Shown: positions 1 to 8,354 of the stretch, in pieces
How positions within the stretch are numbered: the stretch's first letter is position 1
How the letters are laid out: each line of letters opens with the position of its first letter
NCBI RefSeq assembly: GCF_900112645.1
Contig: NZ_FOMO01000002.1
Span: 429,593 to 493,592, forward strand
Direction of reading: 5' to 3'
DNA length: 64,000 bases
DNA from: Phytopseudomonas straminea
GTDB lineage: Bacteria > Pseudomonadota > Gammaproteobacteria > Pseudomonadales > Pseudomonadaceae
Program-made: the position numbers and the translations under genes
The notes under the pieces: model-generated
Told to the model about the DNA's origin: nothing
Databases searched by the model: none
Seen by the model: only the letters and a program-made list of their open reading frames with translations

Positions 1-332
1 AGCTGGTCCAGGCCGATGCTGATGCTCGAGCCGTCGGATGCCATAAGTTGCTCCACTGCGGTGAAGTACTGCTGTGCACCCTGATGGAACTGCTGCACGC
101 TGGTGGCGCGCCACAGCTGCTGGTTGTCGAAATCGTTGGACAGACGGCGGATCGAACTGACCTGCACGCCGCCGCCAGCACGCAGCGCGCTGCTGCCGGC
201 CAGCGACGAGAATTGCGTGTCCAGGCGGCTGAAGCCGGCGGTCTGGCTGTTGGCGATGTTCTGAGCGGTGGTATTGAGGGCCACCTTGGCGGCGTTGACG
301 CCGCTGTAACCAATCTGGTTGAGGATGCTCAA
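1..332 (-). CDS. flgK: Flagellar hook-associated protein 1, FlgK (N-terminal part, cut by window edge)
   Basis: Only about the first 110 codons are inside the window. The translation begins SILNQIGYSG and contains the rod/hook-family N-terminal motif NTTAQNIANSQTAGFSR, which is typical of FlgK, the first hook-filament junction protein. The likely start is TTG at 332-330, preceded by an AGGAG ribosome site, and it overlaps the flgJ stop as TTGA, so translation is probably coupled to flgJ. It is the last gene of the flgBCDEFGHIJK series seen here; flgL would be expected beyond the left edge. The family is clear from the motif and gene order; the full length cannot be judged. Confidence 0.9.
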   Translation of the reverse strand, partial: MSILNQIGYSGVNAAKVALNTTAQNIANSQTAGFSRLDTQFSSLAGSSALRAGGGVQVSSIRRLSNDFDNQQLWRATSVQQFHQGAQQYFTAVEQLMASDGSSISIGLDQ

Positions 333-1309
333 GGCTGCGACTCCTGACGCTCGGTGCGAATCGGTTGAGCGAATGCCAGCGACAGCCCCCGGTGTCCGTG
401 GCTCGCGGCAGCACTGCGCTGCTGCTCTTGCAAGGCGACCGATGAGGGCGGTGAATTAAGCGGCGCCGCCGAGGAAAGCGGAACCGCTGCGCCAACTGCC
501 CCCGCGCCGAGGATCCGCCGCGTATAGGTACGGGTTTCCTCGAACGGGATGCGCTGGATCCACTCGCCGGTACTCAGGCCGCCCTGACGCGGATCGCCAT
601 TACTCTTGAGCCACTCGTCCACCTTGCCCGGCCCGGCGTTGTAGGCGGCCAGCGCCAACGCCTGATGGCCGTCGTAACGCTCCAGCATCTGCTGCAGATA
701 GGCGCTGCCCAGGCGCTGGTTGTAGTCGGCATCCTGGGTCAGCCGGCTCTCGTCATAGGGCACGCCGAGGCGCGCGGCCATTTCCTTGGCGGTATCGGGC
801 ATCAGCTGCATGAGGCCGCGCGCGCCCTTGGGAGACACGGCATCGACGCGGCCGCCCGACTCCTGGGCGATGACTTTATCGACCAGCTGCGAAAAGGCCT
901 TCGAGCCCTGGCTGACCAGACTGTCGACCTGCCCCCAGGTACGCTGCAGCGCGATGGCGAAGCCGCCACCGCCGACCGGCCCGGGCGCCGGCCCACGGCC
1001 ATCCGCAGTAACACGCTGGTCGGCGCCGCCGGAGAGTTGCTTGACCAGCAGCTCGGCAATACCACCCTGGCGCTGTTGCGACAGGCCATCAGCCAGTGCC
1101 TGGTCGTGCAGGTCACGCAAGGTATCCAGATCGCGGCTGCGCGTCAGGCTGCCTTCGCTCAGCACGTCACCGGCCTTGCGCATCTGCTTGAGCAGCTGCT
1201 GCAGAAACAGCGCTTCAAACTGCTCGGCGGCCACTTCCAGCTGTGAGCGAACCACGGGTTGCTCGCCAGCGCGGCTGGCCGGGCGTGAGTTAAGTGAAAT
1301 GACGTTCAT
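329..1309 (-). CDS. flgJ: FlgJ rod-assembly protein fused to an SLT-type lytic transglycosylase
   Basis: 326 residues. Residues about 20-95 match the FlgJ rod-cap domain (AAEQFEALFLQQLLKQMR). Residues about 138-270 are a lytic transglycosylase (SLT) domain: catalytic Glu150 in AQESGG, then GLMQLMP at 166-171 and AYNAGPGKV at 222-230. FlgJ guides rod polymerisation in the periplasm and opens the peptidoglycan. In the enteric and polar Pseudomonas type the C-terminal enzyme is a glucosaminidase of a different fold, so this domain swap is notable. A low-complexity linker (GRGPAPGPVGGGG) joins the domains. The gene sits between flgI and flgK; its stop overlaps the flgK TTG start. Confidence 0.93.
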   Translation of the reverse strand: MNVISLNSRPASRAGEQPVVRSQLEVAAEQFEALFLQQLLKQMRKAGDVLSEGSLTRSRDLDTLRDLHDQALADGLSQQRQGGIAELLVKQLSGGADQRVTADGRGPAPGPVGGGGFAIALQRTWGQVDSLVSQGSKAFSQLVDKVIAQESGGRVDAVSPKGARGLMQLMPDTAKEMAARLGVPYDESRLTQDADYNQRLGSAYLQQMLERYDGHQALALAAYNAGPGKVDEWLKSNGDPRQGGLSTGEWIQRIPFEETRTYTRRILGAGAVGAAVPLSSAAPLNSPPSSVALQEQQRSAAASHGHRGLSLAFAQPIRTERQESQP

Positions 1310-1312
1310 GGC

Positions 1313-2416
1313 TTAGATCACGATCAGTTCGGCGTTCAGGGCACCGGCCTGCTCCAGGGCCTGGAGGATGCTCATCACATCATCCGGGGTGGCGCCGAGG
1401 CTGTTGACGGTATCGATGATGCTTTCCAGGCTGGAGCCTTCCGGCCAGCGGAACATCGGGTTGGCTTCCTGGGCGACTTCCACGTCAGATTGCGGCGTGA
1501 CCACGGTCTGCCCTTGCGAGAAAGGTGCCGGCTGGCTGACCTGAGGATTTTCCCGGATGGTCACCCGCAAATTGCCATGGGAGACCGCCGCGGCCTTGAC
1601 CCGCACGCCCTGCCCGACCACCACGGTGCCGGTGCGACTGTTGAACACCACACGCGGGCGCACGCGCCCCTGTTCGACCTCCACGGCTTCGAGCAGCGCC
1701 ATGAAACTGGTGCGCTGGCTCGGCGTCTGCGGCGCCCTGACACTGACTCGAGTGCCGTCCAGGGCGCTGGCCAGGCCCGGCCCGAAGGTCGCCTCCAAGG
1801 CACGGACGATATGGGTGGCCGTCTGGAAGCTCGGCTGGCGAAGGTTGAGCATGATGTCCGGGCGGGTGATGAAATCGCTGCCGATCATTTTCTCGATGGT
1901 CGCACCATTGGCGATGCGCCCGCTGTTGGCACTGTTGATGGCGATGCTCGAACCGCTCTGCCCTTCGGCCTTGAGGCCGCCGACCACCAGGGCACCCTGG
2001 GCCAGTGCATAGGTCTCGCCGTCCACACCGAGCAGCGGGGTGAGCAGCAATTGCCCGCCGCGCAGGCTCTTGGCATCGCCCAGGGATGACACAGTGATGT
2101 CGACCGTTTGCCCCGGGCCGTAGGAAGGCGGCACTTCGGCGGTGACGGTCACCGCGGCGACGTTCTTCAGCTTGGGGTCGACGTTCTCCGGCAGGTTGAC
2201 GCCGAACTGCTTGATCATGTTGGCGACCGACTGGCTGGTGAAGCGCACTTGGCTCTTGTCGCCGGTGCCGTCCAGGCCTACCACCAGTCCGTAGCCAATC
2301 AGTTGGTTGCCGCGAATCCCTTCGACATCGACCAGATCCAGCAACGGTACGGCCTGCACCAGCGGCGCGAGGCCGAGCAGCGCGACGGCGCACAGGCGAA
2401 TAAGCGGGGCACGCAT
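1313..2416 (-). CDS. flgI: Flagellar P-ring protein FlgI
   Basis: 367 residues from the ATG at 2416, chosen because ACAGGAG lies just upstream and the product then starts with a clean signal peptide ([16 protein letters not shown]...VQA). An upstream in-frame GTG at 2431 would add five residues but has no better site. The mature protein starts [17 protein letters not shown] and keeps the family block [15 protein letters not shown]. FlgI forms the periplasmic P ring, the bushing around the rod in the peptidoglycan layer, after Sec export. It lies between flgH and flgJ with short gaps, in one operon with the other flg genes. Confidence 0.95.
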   Translation of the reverse strand: MRAPLIRLCAVALLGLAPLVQAVPLLDLVDVEGIRGNQLIGYGLVVGLDGTGDKSQVRFTSQSVANMIKQFGVNLPENVDPKLKNVAAVTVTAEVPPSYGPGQTVDITVSSLGDAKSLRGGQLLLTPLLGVDGETYALAQGALVVGGLKAEGQSGSSIAINSANSGRIANGATIEKMIGSDFITRPDIMLNLRQPSFQTATHIVRALEATFGPGLASALDGTRVSVRAPQTPSQRTSFMALLEAVEVEQGRVRPRVVFNSRTGTVVVGQGVRVKAAAVSHGNLRVTIRENPQVSQPAPFSQGQTVVTPQSDVEVAQEANPMFRWPEGSSLESIIDTVNSLGATPDDVMSILQALEQAGALNAELIVI

Positions 2417-2427
2417 GGCAGCTCCTG

Positions 2428-3093
2428 TCACAGCGGGAAAATCGGATGGGTGAAGAAGCGCGTCAGCCAGCCCGCCGAATTGCTGTCGTTGAGCACGCCG
2501 CGACCGGCGTAGGAGATCTGCGCGTTGGCGACGTTCTGGGAGGAAATCTGGTTGAAGCGGTTGATATCACCGACCCGCACCAGGCCGGTGAGGCGAATGA
2601 ACTCTTCGCCCTGATTGAGCCTGAGGCCCTTTTCACCGCGAACCAGCAGGGTGCCGTTGGGCAGTACCCGATGCACAGTCACCGCGATGGAGCCGCGCAG
2701 CGAGTTCTGCTGCGAGCTCTGCGCCGAGCCATTGAAGGTACGGTTGGCCGCGGCGCTGCTTTCCAGGCGTTCGTAGTTGTTACCCAACACCCGCGGTATA
2801 CCGATATTCACGCCCGCCTGCTTGCCGAACTGCGTGCCGGCGCTCTTGCTCGACTGGGTACTTTCCTGCAGCACCACAGTGAGGATGTCACCGACACGCA
2901 GGGCACGTTGATCCTGCAGCAGCGAGCCACCATAGCCATTGCGATACAGGCCGCCAGCCACCGTGGGCGGCAGGCTGTAGTCCAGCTCGGGCGGCTGATA
3001 GGCGGCGGAATCCTCCTCGGGCAGCATTTCCTTGAAGCTGGCGCAGCCGGCCAGACACAGCACGGCGAGCAGCGAGAACAGGCGAAGGCTCAT
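2428..3093 (-). CDS. flgH: Flagellar L-ring lipoprotein FlgH
   Basis: 221 residues. The N-terminus is a lipoprotein signal peptide with lipobox LAGC, placing the lipidated Cys at residue 17. The body carries the FlgH signatures [12 protein letters not shown] and GNLxVxGEK-like ([18 protein letters not shown]), and ends with [10 protein letters not shown], normal for the family. FlgH forms the outer-membrane L ring around the rod. The gene starts two bases after the flgG stop region, as expected for a co-translated operon. Confidence 0.95.
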   Translation of the reverse strand: MSLRLFSLLAVLCLAGCASFKEMLPEEDSAAYQPPELDYSLPPTVAGGLYRNGYGGSLLQDQRALRVGDILTVVLQESTQSSKSAGTQFGKQAGVNIGIPRVLGNNYERLESSAAANRTFNGSAQSSQQNSLRGSIAVTVHRVLPNGTLLVRGEKGLRLNQGEEFIRLTGLVRVGDINRFNQISSQNVANAQISYAGRGVLNDSNSAGWLTRFFTHPIFPL

Positions 3094-3095
3094 GG

Positions 3096-3881
3096 TCAGA
3101 CGGTCTGGTTGAGGAACTGCTGCATGCCGGACGCGGCGTCCAGCACCTTGGCGTTGGCCTCGTAGGCACGCTGGATGGCGATCATGTTGACCATCGCCTC
3201 GACCACCTGCACGTTGGAGCCCTCCAGCACGCCCTGCTTGAGGCCACCCAGGCCTTCCTCGCCCGGTACGCCCTCCTGGGGCTCGCCACTGGAAACGGTC
3301 TCGCGGTACAGGTTGCCGCCCAGGGCTTCCAGGCCCGCCGGGTTGGCGAAGTTGACCAGGTTGATCTGGCCCAGCTCGGACGGCAGCGAATCACCGGCCA
3401 GCACCGCCGTGACGATGCCGTCGCTGCCCACCGTGAAGCGGCTGGCGCCAGCCGGTACTTCGATGTTCGGTGTCAACGGCAAGCCCTGAGCATTGACCAT
3501 CACCCCTTCGGCGTTGAGCTGGAACTGGCCGTTCTCGGTGTAATAAATGTCGCCGTTAGGCGCTTCGACCTGGAAGAAGCCGGCGCCGACGATGGCCAGA
3601 TCCATTGGCTGGTTGGTGGTCTGCATGCTGCCTTCGGTGAATACCTTCTGGGTGCCGACCACCCGCACGCCGCTACCGAGCTGGATGCCGGACGGCACGG
3701 TATTGACCTGATCGGCCTGGGCACCGGGCTGCAGATCGATGGAATAGAACAGATCCTCGAAGACCACTCGATCGGCCTTGAAGCCGACGGTGTTGACGTT
3801 GGCCAGGTTGTTGGCCACCGCCGACAAGGCAGTGTCCTGGGCCGTAAGGCCGGTCTTGCTCACCCACAATGCAGAACTCAT
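3096..3881 (-). CDS. flgG: Flagellar distal rod protein FlgG
   Basis: 261 residues, the usual FlgG length. The N-terminal rod motif is present (SAVANNLANVNTVGFKADR), as is the conserved C-terminal helix (MVNMIAIQRAYEANAKVLDAA). FlgG polymerises into the distal rod that crosses the P and L rings; it is exported by the flagellar type III apparatus and has no signal peptide. It follows flgF closely (12 bases) and precedes flgH. Family and position agree fully. Confidence 0.95.
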   Translation of the reverse strand: MSSALWVSKTGLTAQDTALSAVANNLANVNTVGFKADRVVFEDLFYSIDLQPGAQADQVNTVPSGIQLGSGVRVVGTQKVFTEGSMQTTNQPMDLAIVGAGFFQVEAPNGDIYYTENGQFQLNAEGVMVNAQGLPLTPNIEVPAGASRFTVGSDGIVTAVLAGDSLPSELGQINLVNFANPAGLEALGGNLYRETVSSGEPQEGVPGEEGLGGLKQGVLEGSNVQVVEAMVNMIAIQRAYEANAKVLDAASGMQQFLNQTV

Positions 3882-3893
3882 TTCACGCTCCTG

Positions 3894-4628
3894 TTAACCC
3901 TGGCCACGAATCAGCCGGTTGCCCGCCTCGGACAGATTTTCGGCAGCCTTCATCATCTTCACCTGGGTCTCGAACAGACGCCCCAGACTCATGCTCGCCA
4001 CCAGTTGCTCGATGGACGACACGTTGCTCGACTCCAGAAAGCCGGACACCAGGCGCACGCCTTCGTCCGCCTCTGCCTGTACGCCATCGGCGCGGATCAG
4101 CAGGCCGCTTTCGTCCTTGCGTAGCGCGTCGGCGGGTTCGTTGACCAGCTTGATGCGCCCCACTTCGGCGGTGACGAAGTCGCCGCGCGGCACCACCGAG
4201 ACGATGCCGTCACGACCGATGTTGAGGCTGTCGTATTCGGGCAGCACGATCGGCCCGCCCTCGCCCACCACCGGTCGGCCATGCAGGGTCAGGCGCATCT
4301 CGGCGTCGACCACCAGATTGCCGTTGCGGGTGTAGAGCTCGCGCCCTTCGCCATCCTGCACGGCGATCAGGCCGGGGCCCTGGATGGCGAAATCCAGCTC
4401 GCGGCCGGTTGCCATCATCTGGCCCTGGCTCAGGTCCACGCCGTTGTCGCGCACCCTCGCCAGGTGCCGGCTGGCATAGCCGTAGCCATCCACGCTGGAG
4501 GCCTCGGCCTGTTCCAGGTCGGCGCGAAAGCCGCTGGTGTTGACGTTGGCCAGGTTGTTGGCACGCACTTGCAGCGAGGTCATCGTGCGGCTGGCCGCGG
4601 TCATCGCGGTGTATCCCAAACGATCCAT
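3894..4628 (-). CDS. flgF: Flagellar proximal rod protein FlgF
   Basis: 244 residues. Begins MDRLGYTAMTAASRTM and carries the rod motif RANNLANVNTSGFRADL; the C-terminus ends with the LFETQVKMMKAAENLSEAG helix. FlgF is a minor axial rod component located between FlgC and FlgG, exported by the flagellar secretion apparatus. It lies between flgE and flgG in the flg operon. The assignment to FlgF rather than FlgG rests on length and position next to flgG. Confidence 0.93.
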   Translation of the reverse strand: MDRLGYTAMTAASRTMTSLQVRANNLANVNTSGFRADLEQAEASSVDGYGYASRHLARVRDNGVDLSQGQMMATGRELDFAIQGPGLIAVQDGEGRELYTRNGNLVVDAEMRLTLHGRPVVGEGGPIVLPEYDSLNIGRDGIVSVVPRGDFVTAEVGRIKLVNEPADALRKDESGLLIRADGVQAEADEGVRLVSGFLESSNVSSIEQLVASMSLGRLFETQVKMMKAAENLSEAGNRLIRGQG

Positions 4629-4637
4629 GGATCAGCC

Positions 4638-5825
4638 TCAGATTGCGTTGAACAACACCTGGGTGAGTTCCTTGTTGGTGGTCAGTACCTTGCTGTTGGC
4701 CTGGTAGTTGCGCTGGCCTTCCATCAGGTTGACCAGTTGCTGGGTCAGGTCGACGTTGGAACCTTCCAGCGTACTGGCCGCCAGGGCGCCGAACGAGCCG
4801 ACACCGGGAACCCCGAGCAGCGCCTGGCCGGAATCGGCGGTCTCGCTCCAGGCCGTACCGGTTTCGTTGCGCAGGCCCTGGGCGTTGGCGAAATTGGCCA
4901 GTACCACCTGGCCCTGCAGCATGCGCTGGCCGTTGCTGTAGTTGGCGTAGATCATGCCGTTCTTCTCGACCGCCATGCCGATCTGCTCGCCCGCCGTATA
5001 ACCGTTGGCGACGTTGGTGGTGACCACGAACGGCGAGCCGAACTGGCTGGTGCCGGTGTAATCGAGAGCGATGCTGATCGCGTCGGCGCCCGGCACGTTG
5101 GCCGTCAGGGTGGTCGGCGCGGTAGGCGCGGTCAGCGCGCCTGCGGTCGAAAAATTCAGGGTGGTCGGCGTGCCGACGGCCGTACCGTCCAGGTAGTAAT
5201 GACTCTGCCAGGCGTTCTCGGCGGTCTTGACGAAGTACTGGGTGAAGGTGTGTTCACGTCCCAGGGAGTCGTACACCCGGGAGGTGTAGGTGGAATTGAA
5301 GCTGTTGCTGTCGGCCGGGTCGAAGACGGCGACCGTCGGCACGGCATCGTTGGCATTGAGGTTGGTGACGAAGTCCAGGCTATCGCTGGCCCTGGCCGGC
5401 AGGTTGGCGCTGCTCAGCTGGAGGTCGCCGACCGCACCGACCTGCAGATTGCCGGCGGCGTCGACGCCATAGCCCTGCACGCGTGCACCACTGGGGGTGG
5501 TGACGAAGTTGTCCTTGTCCGGCCCGAATACCCCGGCTCGTGTGTACTGCACCTCGCCACTGGCGCTGCGCACGGTGAAGAAACCGTCGCCGGCGATAGC
5601 CAGATCGAGGCTCGAACCGGTGCCGACCAGGGCGCCACGCTGGCTGATGCTCTGGGTGGTGGCCAGGACCTCCACGCCCATCATCTGGCTCTCCGCGTAG
5701 ACGCTGCCGAACTCGGTGCGCGACGACTTGAAGCCTGTGGTGCCGACGTTGGAAATGTTGTGACTGATGGTGTTGAGCTGCTCGTTGACCGCGTTCAGGC
5801 CACTCAGGGCGATGTTGAAACTCAT
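4638..5825 (-). CDS. flgE: Flagellar hook protein FlgE
   Basis: 395 residues. N-terminus MSFNIALSGLNAVNEQLNTI with the motif SHNISNVGTTGFKSSR; C-terminus has the family helix NLMEGQRNYQANSKVLTTN. The variable middle (about 150-290) is rich in Ala/Thr. FlgE builds the hook, the flexible joint between rod and filament, with length set by the FliK-like protein at 13774-14856. It follows flgD with a 25-base gap. Length is near the common 400-residue form. Confidence 0.95.
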   Translation of the reverse strand: MSFNIALSGLNAVNEQLNTISHNISNVGTTGFKSSRTEFGSVYAESQMMGVEVLATTQSISQRGALVGTGSSLDLAIAGDGFFTVRSASGEVQYTRAGVFGPDKDNFVTTPSGARVQGYGVDAAGNLQVGAVGDLQLSSANLPARASDSLDFVTNLNANDAVPTVAVFDPADSNSFNSTYTSRVYDSLGREHTFTQYFVKTAENAWQSHYYLDGTAVGTPTTLNFSTAGALTAPTAPTTLTANVPGADAISIALDYTGTSQFGSPFVVTTNVANGYTAGEQIGMAVEKNGMIYANYSNGQRMLQGQVVLANFANAQGLRNETGTAWSETADSGQALLGVPGVGSFGALAASTLEGSNVDLTQQLVNLMEGQRNYQANSKVLTTNKELTQVLFNAI

Positions 5826-5850
5826 GGAATACCTCTGCGTGAAAGACGGA

Positions 5851-6528
5851 TCAGAACAGGTCCGCGGTGCGGGACTGGCCGAACTCGGTCAGGGTGTAGA
5901 ACGGCACCGATCCGACGCCGTCGATATCCAACATCGGGCCGCTGTCACCGACCCGTACCCGCGTGACCACACCGGCGACCTCGACGGTGGGCACCTCGCC
6001 ACTGGCAGTGACCACCGCCACCTTGAAAGAACCGGGGCGCAGACCGAGCGCCGCCGGGTCGATGGTGAACGGCACCTCCCCCGGCACCTGGCTGCCCAGC
6101 TCCACACGGGTGACCACGCCATTGCTGTCGGTAAGTTCCAGCTGGGTCTTGGCCGAGGCGTGTTCGAGGTTGAACGAGCCCTTCACGGGTTCGCCGTCGA
6201 GGCTCAGCGACTCGACCGCCACCTTCACTTCCTGATTGACCAGCCCGGCGGCGGTCAGGGTCTGCAGGTTGTCCAGCAGCACCAGGTTGCTCTGGCTCAT
6301 GGCCGCCATGTTTTCCAGGCTCTTGACCTGGGACATGGCCGAAAACTGGTTGAGGAACTCGGTGTTATCCACCGGGCTGGTGGGATCCTGGTTCTGGATC
6401 TGCGCCACCATCAGCGAGATGAAGGTGTTTTCCATCTTCGCCGCGTCGCTGAGGTTGACCGCGCCCTTGATCTGATCGGAGGAATCGGAGCCGTTAGCCG
6501 ACAGGCTCGTGCCGGTGACCACGGCCAT
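5851..6528 (-). CDS. flgD: Hook-cap (hook assembly) protein FlgD
   Basis: 225 residues. The N-terminal FlgD block is intact (ENTFISLMVAQIQNQDPTSP followed by DNTEFLNQFSAMSQV), then an Ig-like region with GSFKVAVVTASGEV. FlgD caps the growing hook and is later discarded. Its ATG shares one base with the flgC stop (TGATG), so translation is likely coupled. No signal peptide, consistent with type III export. Confidence 0.95.
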   Translation of the reverse strand: MAVVTGTSLSANGSDSSDQIKGAVNLSDAAKMENTFISLMVAQIQNQDPTSPVDNTEFLNQFSAMSQVKSLENMAAMSQSNLVLLDNLQTLTAAGLVNQEVKVAVESLSLDGEPVKGSFNLEHASAKTQLELTDSNGVVTRVELGSQVPGEVPFTIDPAALGLRPGSFKVAVVTASGEVPTVEVAGVVTRVRVGDSGPMLDIDGVGSVPFYTLTEFGQSRTADLF

Positions 6529-6956
6529 CAGTTTTCACCCAGCCGCAGCAGGCCCTGCTGCATGCTCTTGACCCGGTTGAGCACCTCCACGCCTGTTTCG
6601 AAGCTGCGGGTAGCGGACATCATGTCGGTCATTTCCTCGATCTGGTTGATGTTGGCGTAGTAAACGTAGCCCTGACCGTTGGCCAGCGGATTGCCAGGCT
6701 CGTAACGGCGTACCGGCTCACGACCAGACGGCACCACATCGAGCACCTGTACATGGGCGCCGCCCATGCCGGCACTGCGGGTCAGCTGGCCGTTCTCGTA
6801 AATGGCGGCGAATACCGGCTTGCGCGCCTGGTACACGTCAGCTGGGTCGGCTGCGGCCGACTCGGCATTGGCCAGGTTGCTGGCCACGGTATTGAGGCGC
6901 ACGGTCTGTGCGTTCATGGCGGTGCCGGCAATGCGGTAGAGAGAATCGAACGACAT
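6528..6956 (-). CDS. flgC: Flagellar proximal rod protein FlgC
   Basis: 142 residues, typical of FlgC. It begins MSFDSLYRIAGTAMNAQTVR with the rod motif NTVASNLANAES, and ends in the conserved helix EMTDMMSATRSFETGVEVLN. FlgC is one of the proximal rod subunits that sit on the MS ring. The gene follows flgB by two bases and overlaps flgD by one base. Confidence 0.95.
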   Translation of the reverse strand: MSFDSLYRIAGTAMNAQTVRLNTVASNLANAESAAADPADVYQARKPVFAAIYENGQLTRSAGMGGAHVQVLDVVPSGREPVRRYEPGNPLANGQGYVYYANINQIEEMTDMMSATRSFETGVEVLNRVKSMQQGLLRLGEN

Positions 6957-6958
6957 GC

Positions 6959-7321
6959 TCAGCGGCCCTCGATGGCTTGCTTGAGGCCCTGGAACTTCAT
7001 GCTCAGGAACGTCAGGCTGGTCTGGAAATCCATGGCATTGCGCGAGAACTCGGCCTGCTCCACCGCCAGCTCGACCGTGTTGCCGTCCAGCGAAGGCTGC
7101 ATGGGCAAGCGGTACTGCAAGCCGGCATCGGTACTGCGGCCCAGCGCCGAAAAGGCCGAACCTTCGAGCTGCCTCATCTCGCTGGCGAAATCGATGTCAC
7201 GGGCCTGGAACCCTGGCGTATCCTCGTTGGCCAGGTTGGCCGAGAGGATTTCGCTGCGCTGCATGCGCAGCTCGAGGGCACGCACATGTACCCCCAGGCT
7301 TTCCTCGATCCGTATACTCAT
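6959..7321 (-). CDS. flgB: Flagellar proximal rod protein FlgB
   Basis: 120 residues from the ATG at 7321, preceded by GGGGGAG. A longer frame reaches 7396, but that extension would run over the sigma-54 promoter and lacks family similarity. The product begins MSIRIEESLGVHVRALELR and has the rod motif SANLANEDTPGFQARDIDF. FlgB is the proximal rod subunit nearest the MS ring. It is the first gene of the flgBCDEFGHIJK operon, and a sigma-54 type promoter stands 40-55 bases upstream. Confidence 0.94.
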   Translation of the reverse strand: MSIRIEESLGVHVRALELRMQRSEILSANLANEDTPGFQARDIDFASEMRQLEGSAFSALGRSTDAGLQYRLPMQPSLDGNTVELAVEQAEFSRNAMDFQTSLTFLSMKFQGLKQAIEGR

Positions 7322-7362
7322 CGCACGCTCCCCCCACATCCATCGCTGTTGCGGGTACGAGA

Positions 7363-7377
7363 GCAGAAATCGTGCCC
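7363..7377 (-). promoter_or_regulatory. Sigma-54 (RpoN) promoter for the flgB operon
   Basis: On the minus strand this reads GGGCACGATTTCTGC: the -24 block GGCACG and -12 block TGC are separated so that the invariant GG and GC have the exact RpoN spacing. A transcript would begin near 7351, about 30 bases before the flgB start. An RpoN activator gene of the LafK type lies in the same cluster (23413-24813), which fits. Not experimentally shown. Confidence 0.7.
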
Positions 7378-7409
7378 ACTCGATAAATTTAAGCAAGCTA
7401 CTGATTTAA

Positions 7410-8219
7410 ATGGATTTTTCAGAAAAGCCAGACACTCGGACAACAGCCACGCTTCCGCTTTTACAGGAAGCCCTGGCCGCAGGCGGAAACCTCGCTTCCG
7501 CCACGACGGCCGTTGCCGCCGCGCTGCTGGCGGTCGCGCTGAGCTATTCGAATGGGGCGTTTGCCGATTCCGGGCAGCAGATCGACGCACGTATTCGCGC
7601 CTACCTCGCCAGCCAGCTCGATGAATATGCCGAGCAGCAGGGCTGGCAGAACCCGCAGATCACCTACAAGCGCACTGTGCTGGGCACCAGCCTTACGCTG
7701 CCCAGCTGCGCCTCGGCACTGCAGCTCGAGCGCCTCGACGAAGGCCGGGGCCTGCTCGAACGCCAGCGTCTGCAGGTGGCCTGCCCGGGCGATGGCGGCT
7801 GGCAACAGGTCAGCCTGGTGACGCCCAGCGTACTGCTGCCGGTGCTGGTCGCCACCGCCGTGACGGATCGCGGCGCGCCACTGGCGGCCGAGCAGTTTCA
7901 GCTGCAGGAACAGGACGTCGCCAGGCTGCCGCGCGGTTACTATCAGGATGCCGATGAGGTCGCTGGGCAGATCGCCAAGCGGCGCATCAGGGCGGGCCAG
8001 GTGCTGACCCCCAATCTGGTTGCCCCGGCCTTGCTGGTCACGCGCGGGCAGACCGTGACCATGATCGCGCGCCAGGGCGATATCCAGGCCAGCACCGCGG
8101 GCACCGCCCTCGAAGACGGACAGATGGGTCAGCTGATCCGCGTGCGCAATCAGGCTAGCGACACGGTGATCCGCGCCAGGGTCAAGGCCAAGGGCGTGGT
8201 GACGACGCAGCGCCAGTGA
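7410..8219 (+). CDS. flgA: Flagellar basal-body P-ring assembly chaperone FlgA
   Basis: 269 residues. The C-terminal half is the FlgA/SAF domain: VLVATAVTDRGAPLAAEQ, the RLPRGYYQDADEV block, RRIRAGQVLTPNLV and LVTRGQTVTMIARQGDI. FlgA is a periplasmic chaperone for FlgI. The N-terminus is odd: about 30 mostly polar residues come before the hydrophobic export segment (LASATTAVAAALLAVALSYS, then a possible AFA cleavage site). No later ATG, GTG or TTG in frame would give a shorter signal peptide, and no clear ribosome site is seen, so the start is uncertain. It is divergent from flgB. Confidence 0.88.
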   Translation: MDFSEKPDTRTTATLPLLQEALAAGGNLASATTAVAAALLAVALSYSNGAFADSGQQIDARIRAYLASQLDEYAEQQGWQNPQITYKRTVLGTSLTLPSCASALQLERLDEGRGLLERQRLQVACPGDGGWQQVSLVTPSVLLPVLVATAVTDRGAPLAAEQFQLQEQDVARLPRGYYQDADEVAGQIAKRRIRAGQVLTPNLVAPALLVTRGQTVTMIARQGDIQASTAGTALEDGQMGQLIRVRNQASDTVIRARVKAKGVVTTQRQ

Positions 8220-8354
8220 GCCGCAAAAGCAGTGTTCGATATCTGGCGCCATTTTTTTGCAGAAAACATTTAAGTCCCTGACAGCAGCTGTCGCCTTCAC
8301 CGGTTAGCAGGCGCAAAGCCAGCTCCCAACCAACCGTCAGAAGGACGATTCGAA

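Noticed and set aside
4281..5966. A 561-codon plus-strand open frame opposite flgE and flgF
   Set aside because: Antisense shadow; flgE and flgF match their families fully.
8269..8300. TTAAGTCC...TGTCGCC as a sigma-28 promoter for flagellin
   Set aside because: The -35 matches only about five of eight and the -10 hardly at all; too weak to list.
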